A stretch of 9,391 nucleotides of DNA from DAOTXK01 sp034435395 (GTDB taxonomy: Bacteria; Chloroflexota; Anaerolineae; Aggregatilineales; Ch27): contig DAOTXK010000035.1 in NCBI GenBank assembly GCA_034435395.1, forward strand, positions 1 through 9,391. The letters run 5' to 3'. Below the pieces are notes generated by a model. It worked only from the letters and a program-made list of their open reading frames with translations. It did not search any database and had not been told where the DNA came from. Both the position numbers and the translations under genes were made by a program. How positions within the stretch are numbered: the first letter of the stretch is position 1; every line of letters starts with the position of its first letter. This document shows positions 1 to 4,452 of the stretch, one piece after another.

Positions 1-510
1 ATCTTTGCCGACCTTGTCCATCACCTCGGCGATCAGCTCGCCGATGGTGCGATCCTGGGCGGAGATAGAGGCGACGTTAGCGATTTCTTCTTTGGTGGTG
101 ATTTCAATCGCCTGGGCTTTGATTTGATCTGCAACCACTTTGGTGGCGGCTTCGATGCCGCGCTTAAGCAGCATGGGGTTAGCGCCAGCGGCGAGGTTCT
201 TCATGCCCTCCGTAACAATCGAGTGCGCCAGCACGGTGGAGGTGGTGGTGCCATCGCCAGCTATATCGTTGGTTTTGGTGGCGGCTTCTTTGAGCAGTTG
301 GGCGCCCATGTTTTCAAAGGGGTCTTCCAGCTCAATTTCCTTGGCGACGGTCACACCGTCGTGAGTGATGGTTGGAGCGCCGAACTTCTTGTCGAGGGCG
401 ACATTGCGGCCTTTGGGCCCCAACGTAGTGACGACGGCATCCGCCAGCTTATCAACGCCGCGCTTAAGGCCACGGCGCGCTTCTTCACGGAAGACAAGTT
501 GCTTGGGCAT
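1..510 (-). CDS. groEL: GroEL chaperonin (60 kDa), N-terminal part
   Basis: This is the large subunit of the ATP-driven cytosolic folding chamber that works with GroES. The first 170 codons are present; the rest lies beyond position 1. The protein begins MPKQLVFREEARRGLKRGVD. It shows the equatorial-domain signatures of the family: TLGPKGRNV, the nucleotide-phosphate motif GDGTTTSTVL, and AGANPMLLKRGIE. The start at 510 is set by a GGAGG at 520-524, nine bases upstream, and by alignment with known GroEL N-termini. It lies 45 bp downstream of groES with no terminator between them, so it is the second gene of a groESL operon under CIRCE control. Nothing in the visible part is unusual. The identification is certain; only the truncation by the window edge limits the description. 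Confidence 0.98.
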   Translation of the reverse strand, partial: MPKQLVFREEARRGLKRGVDKLADAVVTTLGPKGRNVALDKKFGAPTITHDGVTVAKEIELEDPFENMGAQLLKEAATKTNDIAGDGTTTSTVLAHSIVTEGMKNLAAGANPMLLKRGIEAATKVVADQIKAQAIEITTKEEIANVASISAQDRTIGELIAEVMDKVGKD

Positions 511-555
511 GGTTATTTTCCTCCAGCAAATCTGGTGCAGTTGCGAGGGTGTCGG

Positions 556-861
556 TTATGCTTGTTCGACAATCGCCAGGATGTCACTTTCCTTGAGGAT
601 AAGGAGCTTCTCTTCGTCGATCTTGATTTCGGTGCCACCGTACTTGGCAAAAAGCACCTGATCCCCGATCTTGACATCCAGCGGCACACGCTTGGTCCCG
701 TTCTCGTCGAAGCGTCCTGGCCCCACGGCCAGCACTTCCCCTTGTTGGGGTTTTTCTTTGGCCGTTTCGGGCAGCACTAACTGCCCGCCCGCAAAGGTCT
801 CTTCTTTTTCGACGGGCCTGACCACCACGCGATCATTCAGTGGTCGCAGCTTGAGAGCCAT
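556..861 (-). CDS. groES: GroES co-chaperonin (10 kDa)
   Basis: GroES is the lid that caps the GroEL ring. The protein is 101 residues, normal for the family. It starts MALKLRPLNDRVVVRPVE, followed by the mobile-loop region around EKEETFAGGQLVLPETAKEKPQ, then GEVLAVGPGR, KIGDQVLFAKYGGTEIKID and a C-terminal ESDILAIVE. The ATG at 861 is preferred because the AAGGAGGA at 871-878 lies about ten bases from it. An in-frame GTG at 867 would add two residues but leaves only about four bases to the Shine-Dalgarno core. It is the first gene of the groES-groEL operon. Transcription comes from the promoter at 973-1001 and is predicted to be repressed by HrcA at the CIRCE at 935-961. Confidence 0.97.
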   Translation of the reverse strand: MALKLRPLNDRVVVRPVEKEETFAGGQLVLPETAKEKPQQGEVLAVGPGRFDENGTKRVPLDVKIGDQVLFAKYGGTEIKIDEEKLLILKESDILAIVEQA

Positions 862-934
862 AGTCACCCATCCTCCTTGAGTCAGATATTAGGTTTCGGT
901 TGCTCGCAGCAGAATGTGTCAGAAATGCACCCGA

Positions 935-961
935 TTAGCACTTGGCAGCATAGAGTGCTAA
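935..961. promoter_or_regulatory. CIRCE operator (HrcA binding site) of groESL
   Basis: The sequence is TTAGCACTT, nine spacer bases, then GAGTGCTAA. It matches the CIRCE consensus TTAGCACTC-N9-GAGTGCTAA at 17 of 18 arm positions. It lies in the groES 5' leader, about five bases past the predicted transcription start near 966. This is the usual place for an HrcA repressor site that blocks transcription except under heat stress. Confidence 0.96.
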
Positions 962-972
962 AATCTGAAGGC

Positions 973-1001
973 AGTTTACCAGAGCCACCGGGGAATGTCA
1001 A
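973..1001 (-). promoter_or_regulatory. groESL sigma-70-type promoter
   Basis: Read on the minus strand, a perfect -35 box TTGACA (996-1001) is separated by exactly 17 bases from a -10 box TAAACT (973-978; 4 of 6 matches to TATAAT). The predicted start near 966 gives a leader of about 105 bases that contains the CIRCE at 935-961. Consensus boxes, ideal spacing and the CIRCE position all agree. Confidence 0.8.
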
Positions 1002-1007
1002 GCGATT

Positions 1008-1034
1008 CTAGCACACTTCTTATAGAAGTGCTAG
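1008..1034. promoter_or_regulatory. Second, degenerate CIRCE-like palindrome
   Basis: The sequence is CTAGCACAC, nine bases, then AAGTGCTAG. It keeps the 27-bp CIRCE geometry, with two mismatches to consensus in each arm. The outer seven bases, CTAGCAC and GTGCTAG, are perfectly complementary. It ends six bases upstream of the groESL -35 box, so with the main CIRCE it brackets the promoter. It may be a second HrcA site or a decayed one; binding is inferred from symmetry only. Confidence 0.6.
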
Positions 1035-1044
1035 GAGTGCGGAG

Positions 1045-1162
1045 TATAGTTACCCCTATTGTCAAGACCACGCATCGGCCAAAATAAGCTCGAAAGCGGA
1101 CGATGGGGTTAAGCCGATAAGTAGACATCGGCAGGCACACGATAGTCCAGGCTTTGGCGCGG
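1045..1162 (-). repeat. IS3-type element end, copy A (direct repeat of 2755-2872)
   Basis: This segment matches 2755-2872 at 116 of 118 positions; the mismatches are at 1055 and 1158. On the minus strand it holds the last 17 transposase codons, ending VPADVYLSA and a TAA at 1109-1111, followed by about 64 bases of non-coding element end. Identity stops abruptly at 1045, where the flank becomes the groESL control region, so 1045 is probably the terminus of the element. At 1162 the match ends and the rest of the element is missing. A six-base stem (GCCGAT at 1113-1118, ATCGGC at 1127-1132) overlaps the transposase 3' end. Confidence 0.85.
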
Positions 1163-1281
1163 AGTATCGCCTGATTCTACGCCAGGGGCACGATCTGATG
1201 ATCGAGCGGGAATGGCAGCAGACGGCCACGACGATTCGGGTCTGGCTGGAGCGGCTTAAGCCCTGGCTGGTGGATGATTGA
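1162..1281 (+). pseudogene. Decapitated 3' tail of an unidentified gene
   Basis: An open frame of 39 codons begins where the IS end (copy A) stops and ends with a TGA at 1279-1281. It reads EYRLILRQGHDLMIEREWQ and continues TATTIRVWLERLKPWLVDD. The mix of residues and the helix-like character look like genuine protein sequence. No start codon or ribosome-binding site is available because the upstream part is replaced by the IS fragment. I do not recognise the family. The simplest reading is that insertion of the element followed by deletion removed the 5' part of this gene. It ends nine bases from the convergent stop of the WD40/SH3 gene. It could also be chance open frame over so short a stretch. 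Confidence 0.35.
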
Positions 1282-1290
1282 TGGTTCCTT

Positions 1291-2712
1291 TCAGCCGATG
1301 GTAGGTGTCAACCAATATTCGCGGCTGTCGCCTTCCGCCGTCCATCCCACAGTGCCGTTATAATCCACCTGCCACCAATACATGCCATCCACGCACTCCG
1401 GCCCTGCCATCACCGTGAAATCTTCGCCGGGCTGAATCTGGCCTATGACCTCACCCACTGCGGGCTGGCTGCGCAGGTTGTTGGGGGTGGTGTCATGACT
1501 CACAATGCCGATATGACCGACGACCAGACGCGGCGGGAGGGCGTTCCCACAAGAGACAGGTTGATCAATGCGCCACGCGGTGGGTCCCCAATACAGGTGA
1601 TACAGGTGAGCAAAACGACCTTCTAGAGTTGGCCCTTCCGTGACGTGCCCATCGGGCCAGAGAAAGGTCAGGAGACCGTCGGATGTGAACTGCGCCACCG
1701 CCTGTCCATCCGGGCTTAACGCGATGCTGGAAGTACCCGAAACTCGATTCTGACCCTCGATCTGCTGCCCATTGGGATAGGTAAGTGTCCACGAATAGAA
1801 ATCAGGCCATTCCGCGTCGGCATGGTAAGCGAAGGTCACCGCCGCCGATTCGGGAGCCAGGGGATTATACAGTTCCGGTACGGCCAGCGCGGGATGGAGA
1901 TTCCCGGTGAGAGGATTGATCAGATCCCAGTTTCCGGCGGGCGTATACTGCACCGCGATCTCATCCAGCTCACTGCTGTGGACCCACAGGTAGCGGCTAA
2001 ACCTCTGCACGTCGCTTTCGGGGAGCCGCGTAGAAGAGAGCAAACTCCCATCCTGATCGCTGTATACCTGTATGCTCGTGAACCAGTCGTTTATGCTGAA
2101 GTCGTACTCAATACCGATGGCGGCTAACCCGCTGCTGCCCCAGGTTGCTTCACCCGGACTCGGACCGGCTTCATATTGATCGGGTAAATTAGTGACCAGC
2201 ACTTCGGTATCGCCCCGGTTGAAATCATAAATGACCAGGCGGTTGGTTTCTGGTGCAAAGGAGGGGTAATGGAGTTCGCCCCAGGCCAGCCGCGTGCCAT
2301 CTGGCGACCACGTGGGCGCTGAACGCAGGATAGCGTTGTCTGGCACACCATCCACCAAAAACGAGGCGTCGGCCGGCTGGATCGCAATGGGCGTGATCGC
2401 AAGGGTCGTGAGATTGAGCACCGTGATATCCGAAGGTGGCGACCCGCCGCCGGGTGCGCCTACACGCTCCACCGCTTCCACGCTGATCGGCGACCAGTTT
2501 CGGTAGGCGATTCTCGTGCCATCCGGTGAGAGCGCCGCACCCTGAATGTGCCCATCATGAGTCACATTGGTGAGGGACGTTCCATCAACTGTCCAGAGAT
2601 CGTTATCAGCCAGGATGATCAGTGGCGGTTGTTCTTGCGCCTGCGAAACGGCTGCCCCCGGCAGCACGAGCAAAGCAGCGAGCAGAACCGAAACAATTCG
2701 TTTGAGCTTCAT
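1291..2712 (-). CDS. Secreted WD40-like propeller protein with C-terminal bacterial SH3 domain
   Basis: The protein is 473 residues. Residues 1-26 are a Sec signal peptide: MKLKR, a hydrophobic core VSVLLAALLVLPGA, and a likely signal-peptidase cleavage after VSQA. Residues about 30-380 carry PD40/TolB-like propeller strands, seen as LSPDGTRIAY (61-70), WSPDGTRLAW (135-144) and LSPDGQAVA (332-340). Residues about 395-470 form a bacterial SH3 domain with NNLRSQP, IGQIQPGEDFTVM, WWQVDYNGTVGWTAEG and a terminal YWLTP. Cys388 and Cys440 bracket it and may form a disulfide. Such SH3 domains are thought to bind cell-wall or protein ligands outside the cell; the ligand here is unknown. The start at 2712 has only a weak AGGGA upstream. 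The gene sits alone between two direct copies of an IS end, and its likely -35 box comes from copy B. Confidence 0.88.
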   Translation of the reverse strand: MKLKRIVSVLLAALLVLPGAAVSQAQEQPPLIILADNDLWTVDGTSLTNVTHDGHIQGAALSPDGTRIAYRNWSPISVEAVERVGAPGGGSPPSDITVLNLTTLAITPIAIQPADASFLVDGVPDNAILRSAPTWSPDGTRLAWGELHYPSFAPETNRLVIYDFNRGDTEVLVTNLPDQYEAGPSPGEATWGSSGLAAIGIEYDFSINDWFTSIQVYSDQDGSLLSSTRLPESDVQRFSRYLWVHSSELDEIAVQYTPAGNWDLINPLTGNLHPALAVPELYNPLAPESAAVTFAYHADAEWPDFYSWTLTYPNGQQIEGQNRVSGTSSIALSPDGQAVAQFTSDGLLTFLWPDGHVTEGPTLEGRFAHLYHLYWGPTAWRIDQPVSCGNALPPRLVVGHIGIVSHDTTPNNLRSQPAVGEVIGQIQPGEDFTVMAGPECVDGMYWWQVDYNGTVGWTAEGDSREYWLTPTIG

Positions 2713-2745
2713 TGACGCTTCCCTTGTTTCTATCTATCCCTGTTC

Positions 2746-2775
2746 AGTCTATCTTATAGTTACCTCTATTGTCAA
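2746..2775 (-). promoter_or_regulatory. Putative promoter of the WD40/SH3 gene, -35 box inside the IS end
   Basis: On the minus strand TTGACA (2770-2775) is followed after 18 bases by TAGACT (2746-2751; 4 of 6 to TATAAT). The predicted start near 2739 gives a leader of about 27 bases before the ATG at 2712. The -35 lies inside the repeated IS end and the -10 lies outside it, so this would be a hybrid promoter of the kind known for some outward-reading IS ends. Confidence 0.5.
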
Positions 2776-2872
2776 GACCACGCATCGGCCAAAATAAGCT
2801 CGAAAGCGGACGATGGGGTTAAGCCGATAAGTAGACATCGGCAGGCACACGATAGTCCAGGCTTTGGTGCGG
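2755..2872 (-). repeat. IS3-type element end, copy B (direct repeat of 1045-1162)
   Basis: This is the second copy of the 118-bp segment, in the same orientation as copy A, 1.7 kb away. Identity with copy A begins at 2755. Outward of that point the two flanks are unrelated, which supports 2755 as the element terminus. Inward, this copy keeps more of the transposase than copy A does. No second inverted-repeat end or target-site duplication can be recognised. Confidence 0.85.
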
Positions 2873-2932
2873 GCGGTCATCGTTGTAGAAGGTGAAGTAG
2901 TCCTGCAACCCGCTGGCTAAGGCCGGCACCGG
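2819..2932 (-). pseudogene. IS3-family-type transposase, C-terminal remnant
   Basis: About 38 codons of a DDE integrase-core transposase C-terminus remain. They read LASGLQDYFTFYNDD, then RPHQSLDYRVPADVYLSA and a TAA at 2819-2821. The YF-FYN--RPHQSL-YR-PA-VY signature is typical of the end of IS3-family (OrfB-type) transposases. All upstream catalytic motifs are missing: the reading frame continues, but beyond about 2932 the sequence no longer resembles transposase and soon enters the 3' end of the dehydrogenase-like gene. The left junction is therefore approximate. It is not functional, and it marks an insertion followed by deletion next to the dehydrogenase-like gene. Confidence 0.75.
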
Positions 2933-2955
2933 GTTCTGCTGATGGCGGTGGGCCG

Positions 2956-4296
2956 TCAGCGCGGCGAGGGGCGGAGCTGTATCAGGCGACCCTCCATCAC
3001 GGCGACGGTGATCAGGCCCTGGGGGCTGACGGCGACATCTACCGGGTGATCGGGGTAGAAGCTCTGTCCCTGGACGTGCAACAGTTCGAGGCCGTGGTCG
3101 GGGTAAAAAGGGTCCACCGGCAGGAGAACCTCCCATGGCGACGGGTCTCCGTGATCGTCCAGGATGGGATTGCCGTGCTCGTCGGCACAGATTTCGAGTT
3201 CGCCCATTCGGTCAAAGCAGAGGCGGAGCAAGGCGTAACCGCTGGGTATGCGGCGGTTCCAGCTGCCGCTGGTCACCAGCAAAAGATCACCCTCGAATTC
3301 GGGGAACGCCTGCCCATGGTAAAAAGCCATCCCGGCGGGGCGGCTGTGCGCGGGGAGGGTGAGGACGGGCGGGGTAGTTTCCTGGCAGAAGTCAGCCGTG
3401 GCACCGGAGATAGTCTCATCCCACACAAGTCCGCTGGCGGTGGCGTAACAATACGGCCAGCCGAAGTGCTCTCCCCACCTGCCGAGACGGTTGAGTTCCT
3501 CCAGCGGGACGTCTTCCCCCAGAAATTCCCGACCGCTGTCGGCGGTCCACAGGACGCCGCTAACCGGATGCCAGGCAAAATCGAAGGCGTTATGCAAGCC
3601 GCGGGCGACAATCTGTTCGTCGGTGCCGTCCAGGCGATAGCTGAGGATGGTGCCACGGCGGGGATCGGTTTCCTCACAGGCGTTGCAGCTTGCTCCCTTA
3701 CTGACGTACAGCCGACCATCCGGGCCGATGCCGAGGCTGCCTGTCCATTCGCCGGGGCCAGCGGGCAGATCATTCACAATCACGTCCACTGCGTCAGCGC
3801 GGTTGTCGCCGTTCGTGTCCGCCAGCCGGTAAATCGCTCGCTCGCCGGAGACATACCAGGCATCCTCGTGCCAGACAAGGCCATTGGGGACGGTCAACCC
3901 ACTGGCGAACGTATGGAGCGGGTAGCTGCCAGTGTCGGGATCGCGCCCGCCGACCCAGGCCAGAGTCCCTTCATCGGGGCGAACCAAAAACAGCGCGCCG
4001 CACCAATCACGCGGCTCCGGAAGCTGGTCGCACGGCGGGGCGTAGGCGATGGATGTGATCGCGGCGACGGAGGAATGGGGGAGTTCCGCCAGGATGTACT
4101 CCGGGCAGAAGCGGCTTGGGTCCAGGACCGGGCGCTCGACGATCGTGCCCAGTTCGCCGCAGGGCAATCCATCCTGGGGTGTTGGGGTGGCCGCTAACCG
4201 GGCGCTGCTCGCCTCGGTTGGGGCGGCACTGGCGACGGCAACCAGGGCGATCAGGGCAGTTGCTGCGGCACTCAGGAGGATGGCACAGGTGTTCAT
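2956..4296 (-). CDS. Secreted PQQ-type glucose/sorbosone dehydrogenase-like beta-propeller protein
   Basis: The mature protein probably acts outside the membrane as a six-bladed propeller of the soluble glucose/L-sorbosone dehydrogenase superfamily. It has 446 residues, with a signal peptide at 1-25 (MNTCAILLSAAATALIALVA). Family marks are LTVPNGLVWHEDAWYVS (134-150), the acidic metal-type loop DTNGDNRADAVD (160-171), SLGIGPDGRLYVSKG (187-201) with Cys204/Cys207, HNAFDFAWHP-SGVLWTADSGRE (235-257), FGWPYCY (278-284) and HSRPAGMAFYHG (317-328). The ATG at 4296 is chosen because GGAG lies six bases upstream; a GTG at 4311 would overlap that site. At the position where relatives usually have the catalytic His before WT, this protein has Glu183 (PGEWTG), so oxidation activity is uncertain. 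Substrate is unknown. It is divergent from the PPC gene pair, and IS debris begins just past its stop. Confidence 0.85.
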   Translation of the reverse strand: MNTCAILLSAAATALIALVAVASAAPTEASSARLAATPTPQDGLPCGELGTIVERPVLDPSRFCPEYILAELPHSSVAAITSIAYAPPCDQLPEPRDWCGALFLVRPDEGTLAWVGGRDPDTGSYPLHTFASGLTVPNGLVWHEDAWYVSGERAIYRLADTNGDNRADAVDVIVNDLPAGPGEWTGSLGIGPDGRLYVSKGASCNACEETDPRRGTILSYRLDGTDEQIVARGLHNAFDFAWHPVSGVLWTADSGREFLGEDVPLEELNRLGRWGEHFGWPYCYATASGLVWDETISGATADFCQETTPPVLTLPAHSRPAGMAFYHGQAFPEFEGDLLLVTSGSWNRRIPSGYALLRLCFDRMGELEICADEHGNPILDDHGDPSPWEVLLPVDPFYPDHGLELLHVQGQSFYPDHPVDVAVSPQGLITVAVMEGRLIQLRPSPR

Positions 4297-4343
4297 GAAG
4301 GACTCCACCACGCGGTTGCCACACAGGACCAGCCATGCTCTCT

Positions 4344-4373
4344 ATGCTACCGGGCGCAGGGGACTCCCCGCAA
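4344..4373 (-). promoter_or_regulatory. Weak candidate promoter for the dehydrogenase-like gene
   Basis: On the minus strand TTGCGG (4368-4373) and TAGCAT (4344-4349) are separated by 18 bases. Both boxes are imperfect: each keeps four of six consensus bases. The position, about 50 bases before the ATG at 4296, is sensible, but the match is weak in GC-rich DNA. Confidence 0.25.
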
Positions 4374-4383
4374 CTGATTGGGG

Positions 4384-4412
4384 TTGCCGGGTGGTTGGTC
4401 ACGTCTTACAAT
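4384..4412 (+). promoter_or_regulatory. Putative promoter of the PPC-repeat gene pair
   Basis: TTGCCG (4384-4389) and TACAAT (4407-4412; 5 of 6) are separated by exactly 17 bases. The predicted start is near 4419. This leaves a leader of about 34 bases before the ATG at 4453 and places the alternative in-frame ATG at 4411 inside the -10 box. That supports 4453 as the true start. Confidence 0.55.
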
Positions 4413-4452
4413 GAGATCCGCCAGATCGCTTGCGGCGAAGGATGCGGTTGTG

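Noticed and set aside
124..780. Open frame of 218 codons on the plus strand across groEL and groES
   Set aside because: It is a mirror of the chaperonin genes in the opposite strand; the minus-strand translations are unmistakable GroEL and GroES.
1113..1132. Hairpin GCCGAT-N8-ATCGGC in both IS-end copies, considered as a terminator or att site
   Set aside because: The stem is only six bases with no T-run, and it overlaps transposase codons. It is repeated simply because the whole IS end is repeated.
1253..1262. Perfect palindrome GGCTTAAGCC downstream of the WD40/SH3 gene
   Set aside because: It has no loop and no following T-run, so it does not look like an intrinsic terminator. It lies inside the remnant frame and is probably chance.
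3046..4197. Open frame of 383 codons antisense to the dehydrogenase-like gene
   Set aside because: It is long only because of GC-rich codon usage on the other strand. The translation has no recognisable domain or signal peptide, while the minus-strand protein has clear family motifs.
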